Shown in pieces: positions 23,332 to 34,935 of a stretch of 64,000 nt of DNA (within the stretch, counting starts at the first letter, position 1; each line of letters opens with the position of its first letter). Under the pieces are notes generated by a model that did no database searches, had not been told where the DNA came from, and worked only from the letters and a program-made list of their open reading frames with translations. Origin of the DNA: Hermodice carunculata (lineage: Eukaryota; Annelida; Polychaeta; Eunicida; Amphinomidae); contig OZ026613.1 in NCBI GenBank assembly GCA_964020975.1, forward strand, positions 118,581,185 through 118,645,184, given 5' to 3'. Both the position numbers and the translations under genes were made by a program.

Positions 23332-23640
23332 ACCATAACAAGAGAGAGATTGCAGTGCTCCCAACTGTGTATCATGTCATTACAACCACAGAGGAAAGAG
23401 CAGTGCTCTCGACTGTATATTATATAAGAAGACAGAGCAGTGCTCTCGACTGTATATTATATAATGAAAAGAGAGAGCAGTGCTCTCGACTGTATATTAT
23501 GTCATAAGAAGAGAGAGCAGTGCTCTCAATCGTAAATTGTATCATAAGAAGAGATACCAGTGCTCTCGATCGTTTGTTATATTATAACAAGGGAGAGCAG
23601 TGCTATCGACTGTATATAATATCATTTGTTGTATAGGTGG
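23332..23640. repeat. 40-bp minisatellite, right part
   Basis: Seven to eight copies of the unit seen at 20,257-20,426, again with 'agagagcagtgctctcgact' and 'gtatattat'. Copies here are more uniform than in the left part. Confidence 0.9.
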
Positions 23641-23708
23641 AGCTGTATCATTATCTGTCGTAACTACTCAGCAGCTGTGTCGTCACATTATTATATTATG
23701 TTATCTAT

Positions 23709-23818
23709 CAGTAGTTTTCATGTTGGCCCAATTACAGGTCCGAGGTCAGCCATATTGGCGTTCGGCCGCAATATGGCTGACATCGAACCTGTAACTGGCC
23801 CAATATGAAAACTACTAA
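23709..23818. repeat. Hairpin of about 110 bp
   Basis: 'agtagttttcatgttggccc' (23,710 onward) pairs with 'gggccaatatgaaaactact'-type sequence ending near 23,816, around a centre 'ttggcgttcggccgcaata'. A few mismatches and small shifts are present. It shares the 'ccaatatga' theme with the fold-back family at 20.4 and 53.0 kb, though overall identity is low. Confidence 0.85.
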
Positions 23819-25014
23819 TTAATGATAATTTCATTAATTGACAACACATCACATTAACGTGAAGTGGCTAAAATGTTTGACCACAGAACTGAACTTATAT
23901 GCTTCATTTCTGGGTCCTCTGTTGCGTGGAGCAGCCACTTGTTCGAATTCCTCCATTGTGGCTTTCCAAAGATGCGTCGCGGAAGTGTGATGTCACTGGT
24001 ATTGACCGAGTAGTGTGGTGCCCAAACTCGATGTTAACGTGTTAAACCCATGTTACGATGAGTTTATAAGAATGTGGAAACCTGCATAAGTTAACTCGTA
24101 TAGGCCAAGTTTTTTTTTTACCTCTTGGCCGAGTTTTATCTCATATTAGCCGAGTTTGCAACATCATATAGCGCAGGCCAAAAATTGAGTATTGATGCTA
24201 TATTGTTCATAGTCAATTAATAATTATTATTAGCAGTAGTAGAAGTAGCAGTAACAGTGGTCTTAGTATTGATTAAAATACATACATACTCTTGTCTCCA
24301 AATGGAATAAAGTTAATGCATAAGCAAAATTAGAATGAACTTTATTTGACATCAAAGAAAAAAATCAACGCGACGTCACCCCATGGCAGTATAACTTCCT
24401 GTCAACATTATTTGACACACCACTCTTGCGAGCAAGAGTGTTCGCACATTGGTGTCACATGGTCAGATGTTTTACCAGCATGGAACATTTTCGTGAATAC
24501 CAGGGCTGCACGAACAAGGGAATAGTAATGAACTGCTATATGAAATGGTAGTTTTTAGGTTATCGTACTGTATTGACCATGCGTCATGTGATTGTTTAAC
24601 AGCTTTTTCCGTGCACATAAAACTTTGCTGTTTCGTGAATAAGACATTTTGTTTCCTTATTTTGCGAAAATGTGTTGTTTGTATGCGCGTGGGCTGGGAG
24701 AACATGTAAACCCTGTATGGCAACGACCAATCATAAGACTGGTACCAAATGACGCCATTCAGGATGCACTCTGCCCGGGACCATGGCTGGTGTCTGATGT
24801 CCGCACTCATTTAAAGGACGCTGGAGATGCACTGGAAGAACACTCATGCAGAACACTGTACAGAACATTGTACACAACACAGTACAGAGCATTGTACAGA
24901 GCAGTATACAGTAACCTGAAGCAACGTGGTCATTTCCAACGGTAAAGCATAGTGATTTGATAGGAAATCAGGTTGGCGAGAGCGTTCGCCATAAAGTGTA
25001 AATACATGTCAACA
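23819..25014. other. No gene seen; small 12-bp tandem repeat at 24,847-24,912
   Basis: Unique sequence except for five copies of a 12-bp unit 'gaacattgtaca'/'gagcattgtaca'. A 98-codon frame that includes it has no recognised domain. Confidence 0.5.
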
Positions 25015-25265
25015 CGTAGTTATGGTGCGTCTTGTTAGTGCATGGATTGCCCAGGGCCTATTTGGTAGTGCGTGTGTTTTGAATATAGGCCTAGTTAGGC
25101 CAATTTGATAGTGCGTGTGGTTGGTGGATGGTTACACCCATTTATTTGTACGTGTGGTCAGTGCATAGTTAGGCCTATTTGGCAGTGCGTCTGGTCAGTG
25201 TTTGGTTAGGCCTGTTTCTTAATTTCTATGATGAATGCATGGTTAGACCTATTCGATGGGATGAC
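25015..25265. repeat. Degenerate tandem repeat, about 37-45 bp units
   Basis: Five or six diverged copies carrying 'gttaggcctatttgg' and 'agtgcgtgtggtcagtg'. Spacing varies, so the array is old. Confidence 0.65.
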
Positions 25266-26190
25266 TGTCACTAAATGAAATGGAAATTAGGCAGATTGTG
25301 GCATAAAATCTATTTCATGACCTATTCCAGGGGATTTTTTTAATGACTTCACATGGTTTTTTGAAAGGCATGATATAGTAGGTGTGCAATCTACGAGGTA
25401 CTTCGGATATTAAGTGACACCTTTTTGTGAGCCACGGTGGTGCTTCTGTTCTGATGGCTTCCCGGTGTATCACAGTGTCACCCGTGCTTGTATCAGGTGT
25501 GCACATATACCATGCTTACACATAGGCTTTCTGGGCGGTCAAATTGACGTTTGACTTCTCACACAGGTCAGCCTTGCCGTTCGACCCAAACTAGCCTTGT
25601 GACCCCACAAGCCCCACCATCTTTGTCCCCAGTGACGTGCCCACACATTAATTGCGCCCTTGCATGCAATGTAGGCTGTCATACTTGATATGACCCCGTA
25701 CCACATGTAAACACTTAAAACAGAATGGTGCGACTGGTGTCAATAGACCCATCCATTATCGCCCAGTTGTATATCATGTATATAGCATTAGTAATTTCCG
25801 CACGTCGCTATTTGATGGTTAACAAAGACAGGACAGGAAGCTGGCATGGAAGGGGCTCTTGTGCTCTATACCTAATTTGTTGATACTGCATGTATAAGAT
25901 CCCAGGGTATAAGAAAAAACAGTGGACATCAGAGAGGCAGCTGACCTGGTATTATGTTTGTACTTGCGCATAAAAGGACCATCAAGTATGGTACTTATGC
26001 CTCAAGTGAGTTATAGCGTCTCGTCAGTTAAATGATCGGTGTGGCATAAAGGTGTCCGAGGTAGGACAGTCCCTTTGCCTCAGGCACAGAGATGATGTGT
26101 ATAGGTTTGGACATTGGTGCCATGATATTTAAAGGTGAGATTCCCTAGTCTCTGTCGCACTTGGTCACAAATAATGCTTACAAAACAAAG
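25266..26190. other. No gene seen
   Basis: About 0.9 kb of unique sequence without a supported exon, RNA gene or repeat. Confidence 0.4.
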
Positions 26191-26194
26191 AAGT

Positions 26195-27080
26195 GCTAAA
26201 CAACAGGACCATGGACTGTTTAGTTATTATGAGGACCTCTGTACTGCTCGGTGATTATAAAGACAGGACCCTGGTGCTGTTCAGTGATTTTATAGAGTAT
26301 CCCTGTACTGTTAGTGATTTTTACGAAGAGGACCCCCTTAGTATTTATTCAGTAAAATTAAAGAAAAAGACCTCTGTACTGTTCAGTCCGCATACAGAAG
26401 GGAGCCTGCCTACTCTTCGGTGATTATAAAGAAGGGGACCCCTGTACTGTTGAGTATTTTGGTGAAGGGGACCCCTTTACTGTTCAGTGATTATAAAGAG
26501 GACTCCTGTACTGTTCAGTAGCAAAAAAGAAGAGGTACCTTTTAACGTTCAGTGATTATAAAAAAGCAGACCCCCATACTGTTTAGTGATTTTAAAGAAA
26601 AGGACCCTGCCCTGTTCAGTGGTTATCAAGAAGAAGACCCTGTACTGTTCAGTGGCTATCAAAGGGAAGACCTTGTACTGTTCAGTGGTTATCAAGAAGA
26701 AGACCCTGTACTGTTCAGTGGTTATAAAAAAGAGGACCCCTTTACTGTTCTGCGATTATAAAGAGGACTACTAAAGAAAAGGACCCCTTTTATGTTCAGT
26801 GACTATAAAAAAGAGGATCTATGTACTGCTCAGTGATATAAAGAAGAGAACCCCTACGCTGTCCAGTGATTATAAAAAACAGGACCTTGTCTTGTTTAAT
26901 GATTATAAAGCAGAAGACTCCTGTACTGTTCAATGATTATAAAGATTGGGACCCCTAAGCTGTTCAGTGATTAAAAAGATTGGGACCCCTGTACTCTTCA
27001 GCGATTCTGAAAGCCGCTGTATTATTTAATGATTACAAGGAGGAGGACTCCTATACATTTCAGCGGATGTAAAAAATTCA
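26195..27080. repeat. 33-37-bp minisatellite
   Basis: About 24 diverged copies of a unit with 'gaccctgtactgttcagtg' and 'attataaagaag'. A stretch at about 26,610-26,740 has exact 33-bp spacing and is the most uniform. That spacing creates local open frames repeating 'EEDPVLFSGY', which I treat as repeat shadows. Confidence 0.92.
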
Positions 27081-27186
27081 GAACATTATGAGGAAGATGA
27101 GGTATGTGTTTATGTGACAACATTGAAGATGATCCTTTTGTTAGTAATTATGAGCAAGATGAACCTAAGGCGGGACCGCTGTTAAA

Positions 27187-27210
27187 CACACACACACACA
27201 CACACACATT
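27187..27210. repeat. Short (CA)n microsatellite
   Basis: About 12 CA units. Confidence 0.95.
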
Positions 27211-27329
27211 GATACACGCTGATGTACTGCTCTCTCATACCAAATGCTCTCTGACCGTACTCGTTTATACCATTCCACTGCCATTGTGTCAACATTCTCC
27301 CTCTCACCCCGGTAGACTTCCACCGACAA

Positions 27330-27954
27330 TTTCATTGGTTACATACTTTATTTAATTGGTTTTGCCCTGCTACACATTTCGACGGAAGTCCAAGAGTAAA
27401 CCAACCCGCATAATTTTATCCATAGTTAAGAGCCCTTTTGAGCACGCCGCAGATGTTGAGTACTGTTGCCTCAGTCTTGTGACAACTCAGGCGCTAAAAG
27501 GAGGGTTGTTTCTGGAAAACTGTCACTGCAGCAAACGCTTCGGATACTGCCTGTGGTCTGCTGTAAACCTGGCCGGTAGAAGGCAGTGGGGCATGCGCAG
27601 GCAGACTCGGACAGGAATCGACTAGAAGACAATCCACTCCTAGTCTACATCGCATCAGTCGCGTACCAGGAGTATTGAAGCCAGTGGCTCGGCCAACAAC
27701 GCACGCTACGGCCGCTGCATAGGCTTTCCAACCGCAAGCCAAGTTTCCACGCCTCAGCACATCTGCTGCGAGACAAATCCCGACGACGGGGCGAGGTCTT
27801 CCTTGCTTGGATTACCACTGGATCTACCGCAGTTCTGCGACTACTGCTGGGCTTTCGGTGCACCTGTGGAATAGTTACCTGGGTACCATAGCTGTACTTT
27901 TCCGGAAAAGAAAGCCCAGTTAGCGAGCGCCCCCGCAACTTTGCCGGGATAACT
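27330..27954 (+). promoter_or_regulatory. CpG-rich candidate promoter and 5' leader
   Basis: A patch of clearly higher GC and CpG density than the AT-rich surroundings, beginning after two inverted CCAAT boxes ('attgg' at 27,334 and 27,355) and ending at the ATG of the candidate exon at 27,955. No TATA box is clear and a start site cannot be fixed by eye. Small upstream ATG frames exist, for example at about 27,591. The call rests on composition and on the exon that follows. Confidence 0.35.
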
Positions 27955-28460
27955 ATGCTTGGTGTAGCGGGGAAACGGCCAGAACCTTCAGTGACTCTGG
28001 GCACAGCCTTTTTGGACAGACACTACCGACCTATCACCCTGATGACAGGCAGAGGTAAGTACAGAATGTTTTTGATTTGTGAATTTAATATGTACGAAGG
28101 GCCAGCGATATTTTCAAGTTAAAGTGTACAGTACTGGTGTGCCATTGACTGGAGGTGGGGCAGTAAGCCGCGAGGCTGCGTCGGGTGACAACACCACACC
28201 GCTCTGATTTATCTCTCTTGTATTGGACATGCTGCCAGTGTGTATCTACTATATAACTTGTGTATTGACAACGTAACACTACAGTGTGCATTTACAATGT
28301 GACAGATGTATTGACAATAGAGCGCTGTTCATCATGCGGGAGATGGAGACTGGACGGCACGCTGCTGTTAAACGGCGGCTACATTGCTCCACTCAGTGGC
28401 AACAGTTCAAGTCAGAAGGAAGAAGCCTGGTATTACACCGTGTGCCTAGGAATTAAGTAA
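27955..28460 (+). CDS. Candidate two-exon 5' end of a host gene, function unknown
   Basis: An ATG at 27,955 with A at -3 opens a frame of 33 codons plus one base, ending at 28,054 directly before 'gtaagt', an ideal splice donor (AGAG|gtaagt). If the intron runs 28,055-28,320 and ends in 'gacaatag', the frame continues open through 28,321-28,457, with a TAA at 28,458-28,460. Alternatively a second donor 'gtaagc' at 28,457 would carry it on. The predicted peptide begins 'MLGVAGKRPEPSVTLGTAF' and later includes 'LNGGYIAPLSGNSSS'. I recognise no domain. The acceptor has a weak pyrimidine tract, so the second exon is less certain than the first. Later exons would lie beyond or within the 66-bp array and LINE block. 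Confidence 0.3.
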
Positions 28461-28735
28461 GCTATAAAGTACTTAGGTCCGTCTTGAATAGCTTACTGTA
28501 AGTATAAAGTACTTATGTCCGTCTTTTACAGTAAGCTGTAAGACATACGCCTTACAGCTAACTGTAAGTGTAAAGTACTTAGGTCCGTCTATTACAGTAA
28601 GCTATCAGACATACGCCTTATAGCTTACTGTAAGTATAAAGTACTTAGGTCCGTCTATTACAGCAAGCTATCAGAGAGACGCCTTATAGCATACTGTAAG
28701 TATAAAGTACTTAGGTCCATCTCTTACAGAAAGCA
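28455..28735. repeat. 66-bp tandem repeat, about four copies
   Basis: Units hold 'taaagtacttaggtccgtct' and 'attacagtaagctatcagac', and contain short internal inverted motifs ('cttactgtaag' against 'cttacagtaag'). Each unit also repeats a 'gtaagt' string, which could confuse splice prediction for the candidate gene just upstream. Confidence 0.88.
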
Positions 28736-29231
28736 TGGGCCTTTACAACCTTATTTAATACTGCGCTGGTTCACTGTGTTCGCCTTAATTACTTTAAGGG
28801 ACACCTATTGCCCTATGAATGCCGTGATAAATTACTCTAATACTCGTTTGTTACCAAAGGTATATATCGGTATAATTACTCCAAGGCGCCGCTGCCCTAA
28901 GTGTGAATTAATTACTTGCTCTACGGCACACCTTTTGGCCAAGGTATGCCTTAATAATGTACTGGTACACCTGGCCTACTAATATACACCTAAGTGAATT
29001 ATTGAAGTCGTACCTGTTGCCATATTTTCGTCCTAATGAATTACTTTAAAACACGCCCGTTACCATGTGATTTGATTTAAACATATTATGTTTGCCAATT
29101 GAGAAACAAGACCAGGCCCTATATGAATCTTGCTTCAGAAACATTTTTTTTTTAAATCGGAGATAATGATGACAATAAAACCAAGATTATCATATGAAGA
29201 TTTACAATGCACCGACGCCTAAGATAGTGGG
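28736..29231. other. No gene seen
   Basis: Unique sequence between the tandem repeat and the LINE 3' end. A 68-codon frame at 28,776-28,982 is unsupported. Confidence 0.35.
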
Positions 29232-30033
29232 CTTATAGTTTAGGTTAAACATATTTATTTTCACTGGATTACCCAATAGTACACAGTATAACTAATCTAG
29301 GGGTTCTCCAGACACGGAGACGCACAAAATGATATTTACAAGACGCATAGGACAATACAATTTACAAACATGTGACAATGCACTTAGGTAGACATGCTGT
29401 AATACAATTAAACAAACTCAAAATTTAAAATTCCAATCCATTCCAATCCAATCACAAGTCAAAAGCACAAGGAGTTTCCTAAGTTACTTACTTAGGAATC
29501 TATTTGTGTCACGAATATATTTATGAACTAGTTTAACTATGTTCAATTTGGAATCAATTGAACCTATTTTAGATCCATAGAACGGTGGCCAATGTAAATG
29601 GAGCATATTTCAAAACATTACAGTGTAATTCCTGTCGTTGCAACATATTATTAAGACAATGAAGGAAAAATTGTAGAATATCTTCTCTCTTCCACAAGAG
29701 GAAATTGGAGAATGTACCATCTACATTTTGAATAAATAAAGGTTCAGATAGGTGCTGCCCATCCGCATCTGTGCATGAATTCTACCAACATATCCATCGC
29801 CAAAATTATGAAAGGACTTTTGCTTAAAACTTAAACCTACACCTCTTTTCAAAATGTTCCTAAAGTCAGAAACATTTTCAGAATTCCGGATCCGGGCTGG
29901 AAATGCGTTCCAAAGGCTTATTGTAGATAGAAAAAGAGATCGGGAAAGGATATGGTTTTTACAAGAGGTGAGGAGAATGTTAAATCGATCACGTGATCGC
30001 ATGTTGTACCCCGTTTGTTCCTCAAGTGTAGTT
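29232..30033 (-). mobile_element. LINE fragment A (3' end), minus strand
   Basis: A 5'-truncated LINE copy. The minus-strand frame 30,002-29,721 is the C-terminal part of the reverse transcriptase protein, with the typical 'LFLSTISLWNAFPARIRN' motif. The 3' untranslated part runs to about 29,232 and ends in 'aataaatatgttta', a polyadenylation-like tail. The terminal 180 bp match those of the neighbouring fragment B (30,034-30,215), so both belong to one family. Only the last 0.8 kb of the element is present. Confidence 0.85.
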
Positions 30034-31355
30034 TAGTTTAAACATATCTGTATTCACTGGATCACCCAATTGTACACAATATAACTAATCTAGGGGATCT
30101 CCAGACAAGGAGACGCACAGGATGATATATACAAGACGCATAGGACAATACAATGTACAAACATGTGCCTATGCACTCAAGTAGACATGCTATAATACAA
30201 TTAAACAACAAACTCAATATTTAACATTCGAACACAATCAAAAACATGCATTTATATACAAATGGACTCAGTAACAAGGTAATGCCTCCTCAACACAAGG
30301 AGCGACTGAAGAGGAGGTTATAGCCTGCTGGGCGCGGCCGTAGCACCCTGGCTGCAAACTCACACTGCCACTGTTGGGGCCCCAGTATTAAAGGTACATG
30401 CATTGAATAATTATATATACACTGCAATGGTATATGCTAATTTCGTATACATATTAGATAAGATACTACGCTGTTACAATGTGAATCGGCGTGTTTCAAC
30501 AACAAAATTTTGCATTGCTCTGAAAATTACTGTATTGCATTCTTCTGAAAGTTTTTTACTCCCGAATAATGATATATTACATACTCTGTCACTTGCAACA
30601 TGCAGGATAAGGTTTGGATTAACACCATGGGTTAACAAAGGAGTGATGGTAAGCAGGAGCTTCTTTCTTTCCTGGACATAATAAGGGCAAAAGTGTTTAA
30701 AATCCTCAGTCCGGTGGGAGCAGGCACAAGTGGGCTGTTGAATGATATTTACTTTATGGAGATCGGGATTGAGTCCAGAGAATCCTAATCGTAGCTGGGT
30801 ATGACAGATGCTAGCAAATCGCTGAGCATGGGAGCAGAAATCCGGAGCAATGTCGGCCGCTAGCAGAGTGGCTTTGAGCTTCGACTTAAAGATCTTAAGG
30901 GAAAGGGTGTTACGGATGTCAGTGGGGATATTATTCCATAGTTTGGTGGCATAAGGGAGAAAGGAATTTTCAAACGGCACTTGATGAGGCGAAGGTTGCT
31001 GATAGGCCTACGGCGGAGCGTACGACTAGCAATGGCGGGGGGTGCGAGGAATAAGGTTGGATAGATAGGAAGGAGTTGAGTAAAAATACATTTTGTAGAA
31101 AAGGATTAACCTAAAATATTTGCGTCTACTGGCTAGTGTAGACCAACCAAGTTCATCTAAGAGTTTGTTATGAGATGTGTGCCTTAGTGCGCCGGTGCAT
31201 ATTTTAGCTGCCTCGTACTCAATCGAATCAAGTAAATCACTCACACAAAGGTAACACAACCATATTCAAATTGGCCAAACCATTGAAAAATATAATCTTT
31301 CAAGTGTTTTTCGGGATAACTTGATTTTGAATCATATGTAATAATTTTTACAAAT
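30034..31355 (-). mobile_element. LINE fragment B (C-terminal half and 3' end), minus strand
   Basis: Same family as fragment A by its 3' end. Minus-strand frames cover the region after the reverse transcriptase core: 31,259-31,026 includes 'GALRHTSHNKLLDELGWSTL', and 30,980-30,474 is a 168-codon frame with 'ATKLWNNIPTDIRN' and a Cys/His cluster 'CACSHRTEDFKHFCPYY' like the zinc-knuckle C-terminus of many invertebrate LINEs. The frames are separate, so the copy is broken. The 5' boundary is near 31,350, where sequence of fragment C begins. Confidence 0.85.
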
Positions 31356-31379
31356 AGTATGGCGTTAATCTATTACATT

Positions 31380-32190
31380 AATACCAACTTTTGGTGTTCA
31401 CGTCTTTTTACCAGTTTCCCATCCAGTTTCTTCATATAAGTTCTCAATGGGTGTTCTCTTCAATGCCCCAGTAAATACACGGGCTGCCTCCAACTGAACG
31501 TTATCTAATTCTTGCTCGTTGGTCTGTGAACATCCATCCCACCCAACACTGCCATACTAAAAAAACGGTCTTATGTCAGAGAAATAAATTGTTTCTAAAG
31601 TTATTTGTGGAAGTGAATATTGTGAACCTTTTAGAATATTAGCCATTTTGTACCTTTCTGGATATCATTTTGAATATGCATATTCCAAAAAAGGTCGTTT
31701 TTTGAAGGTAAATCCAAGATGTTTATGAGAATTTACACTCACTAATTGCACATTTTCAAAATAAAGCGGGGGGGGGGGGATACTGTTCCAGTTCCTAGAC
31801 ATGATCATTAATTCGGTTTTAATGGGACTGAATGTGACCAACCACCTATTAGATCATTCGTTCATGGATATCATATCAGTATTCAGGTTAGCAGCAGTTG
31901 TTACAAGATTTACTGCATCAATATACAAAGTTGTATCGTCAGCGAATAACCTGATATTTGAGTTAACAAAGTCGATAATGTCATTTATATATATTAACAG
32001 TATAACCAGACCTAGGCCAGCACCTTGCTGTACACCCGCTTTTCAGACACCCCATCTAGAAAACGAACCCTCACTGACTACTGTTTAGGAACGCCCACTA
32101 AGATAACTTTGAAACCAGTCCAGCAACTCACCGTGGATACCAGAAGAACGAAGTTTAAATATCAAACCTTGGTGCCTGTTACCGTATGTA
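31380..32190 (-). mobile_element. LINE fragment C (reverse transcriptase core), minus strand
   Basis: Minus-strand translation gives reverse transcriptase motifs in order: 'LLDWFQSYLSG' near 32,125, a degenerate 'AGVPQG'-type motif near 32,030, 'LFADDTTLYIDA' near 31,935, then 'GSVGWDGCSQTNEQELDNVQ' near 31,540. It contains the same post-core segment as fragment B, so it is a separate copy of a related LINE and not B's missing 5' half. At least one stop interrupts it, at about 31,855. Confidence 0.85.
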
Positions 32191-34525
32191 CGCCGTGGTA
32201 GCTTATTCTGCCCACTTTTTGCAAATCAGACAGTTCATGGCTACAGTTACAGTTAGGGCACCTCATTTATAATCTGATCTGTTTGCCGACATTTTTCACA
32301 TCGATGAATTATTTTATTTAGTGATAATACACAGCAAGAGTCGAAATGTGCTTTTAATGTTTCCGTATAAATGATTTTAATACATACACTTCTGCGGCCA
32401 GTGTAAGCTAAATACCTAAGTGTCAGCGATTCAAAGACAATCAGGCTTCAGGCTTTACCACCGCATTCTGTGTGTACAAATGCATGTCGCTCGATCCGGT
32501 ATATAATGTATGCTGTTCTATGGAATTGTTTATAGTTTAGCAGTTTTAGCAATTACCACCAATTCTTTTAAAAATACTGTTTTGGACGTGGTAATATACA
32601 TGCACAACATGACACTGACACAAGATTTTAAATGGAAAGTAGCACACCTTTGCCAAAGTGAGCATTCACTGCCCGTAATCTTGTCTGATCAACGCTTATT
32701 AAAATGTTTAAAATGGATAAACTGCTGTATTCTGGTCGGGTGAGTATTCTTGTAATATTAAATGAGAATTGTACTTTTATACCTGGAACATAAAGCTGTA
32801 TATGGACAAGTCTGGCACCTTCAATTTGAGACTCATGTTGTTTTGACATACAGTAATACTACCATCATCGCTAATTAAACATTATACAGATGACTAATGG
32901 AGACATTACCCTGTAAGCTGCATCGAGGAAAGTGATCTCTGTCTGTGATATATGGAAATCGACCTGAACGAAGAAGTCTCACCATTTTCTGATAGTATTC
33001 ATGTTACACTGACTCTACAGTTGTATGGCAATGCGGACTTCACACAAGGACGTGCTTAAGCATAATTTTTACCCGTATCGATGACACCATATTTCATTCA
33101 TGGAATGTTTTGCAAGCGCATACATTTGATAAGATATGTAGAGTTGTACGTAAACGTTTCGAGTAAATTGAGCATTTTCGAAGATGACTTAAATATGCGC
33201 ATATATATATATATATATATATGTATGCATCTTTTGGCCGCCTTAGAAAATCACACCCACACACACGCACTCACCCACACAGACATATATATATATATAT
33301 TAGTGAAATGTGGTTCCATTCAGAATGACGAAGCGATTTTAAAATATACCAGTATCCCTGCCAGTAAAAATACCCGCATAATAACATATTTTATATGGAC
33401 ACCAAAGTTGAATCAAAGTACAGACAAACACATCAAATTTCAATATTCTATTAAGGATTTTCCGGAAACCTTTGGTCCAATTAGTCATGTTCATTGTTAT
33501 TTCCTTATTGAAGTGACAAACCGTTTTTCTTAAACAGGAGTATCTCGGTTGTTTATACTTGCTTTGCTTTCTCTATTATTTTGATAAGTATACCATTGCC
33601 ATTATGATAATCATGGTGACTCTTTCCCCATGGACAATGCATTCACCTTTGAGTACAAATGCAACGTAACGCATCGCCGAAATCGCATCCATGTTTATAA
33701 TGTACATGAATTGATCAGTGCACGCAAACAGCCAACTGCCGAATTTTTGTTTTGTTTGTCCTACAAGCTAGAAATGTTCCTTGTTCAAATCGATATAAAC
33801 AGATGCAAAAAGAAAAAAAGAAAAAAAAAAAAGGCAACGAAATAACTGAACAGTTTCTTTGTGAACAAGCAATGTGCTTTAGACTTACTTAAATTTTAAC
33901 TTTCCAGTTGTTTGTGAACATAACTATGCAGGAGTTAAACATTTAGCATAAACTTGACAAATCAATATAAAATCCTACCCGATCATAATCCTTTTGTTGC
34001 CTGCTATACAGAAGTTTGCTAGAGTGTGCTTCAAGTAAGGGCGAAAGGGACAGGGAATATGTTCCGCTGCGGGTTCAGATGGTACAGGCAGCGTGGTTTT
34101 AAGAAACGCCTTTTAAAACTGCTCTCGAGAAATGTGGTTCTCGTTGACAAAATTATTGAATTGCTGTGTCCTTAACGTTTATTGTCCTGATCCGAAGAAA
34201 TAGTTAAATTTCTGTCCATTGTCTAAAATAGTAGCTAAAATCAATCAATCGATCAATCAATCAATCTATCAATCAATAAAAGAAACTACAGCTATATCTC
34301 TTTCGATTTCAAATTTGTATCTGGTTTTAATTCGTTCATTTATGTGTACTTTATGTTCTAATTTTGATGTATTTTTATGTGATTATTTCCTCAAATTCGG
34401 GAATAAATAAAAATTATCATTATATAACGTTTCTGAGGTGTTTGAAGTGTTGGTGTTTAATATCTTTTATGAAAACTAGATGACAAATAATCTACATTGA
34501 AAATATTACAGTGTTGTGAAAACAA
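32191..34525. other. No gene seen; small AT microsatellites
   Basis: About 2.3 kb with short AT tracts at 33,200-33,222 and 33,283-33,300. A 150-codon frame at 33,081-33,533 runs through these tracts and shows no domain; I do not support it. Confidence 0.4.
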
Positions 34526-34529
34526 TTCT

Positions 34530-34935
34530 GCTATTAACCAGCCGGTCAGCATTCATCAGGATATTTACAGCGGCCGGCAGCTTGCAAGTGATGTATCTGG
34601 ACCTACCCAGGGCACTTGACCGAGTCCCTAACGCTTGTTTACTTGACTCATTAAAACGATTACGTGTCGATAGCGCTGTTGTAGAGTCCATGGAAAGCTG
34701 TATGACCGACCGCCTACAACATGTCATATAGGGATTTAACTCCATCCTCTCTTTCAGTGAAGGCGGGTGTGTCTCAGGTCTCGATATTTGGCCATCTTTT
34801 ATTATTTTTTCTTTACCTACGAGATAACTGACAACATAACCTGCCAGATCCGATTACTTGCAGATGACAGTTGCTTCCTGCCAATTGTTCATAATTGTAC
34901 TGACCTATTGAGCTATAAAATTTATTCCGTAATTT
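34530..34935 (+). mobile_element. LINE reverse transcriptase fragment, plus strand
   Basis: A decayed piece of a reverse transcriptase. 'MYLDLPRALDRVPNACLLDS' at about 34,591 matches the usual 'D.SKAFD.V.H..L..KL' motif, and 'DNITCQIRLLADDSC' near 34,830 matches the 'FADDT' active-site region. The linking 'VPQGS' region is present in another frame, so frameshifts have occurred. Neither end of the element can be placed. Confidence 0.8.

Noticed and set aside
26552-26774. Repetitive 'EEDPVLFSGY' protein
   Set aside because: Confined to the stretch of the 33-bp array with exact spacing, and broken elsewhere in the array.
33081-33533. 150-codon frame
   Set aside because: It runs through AT and CA microsatellites, has biased composition and no recognised domain.
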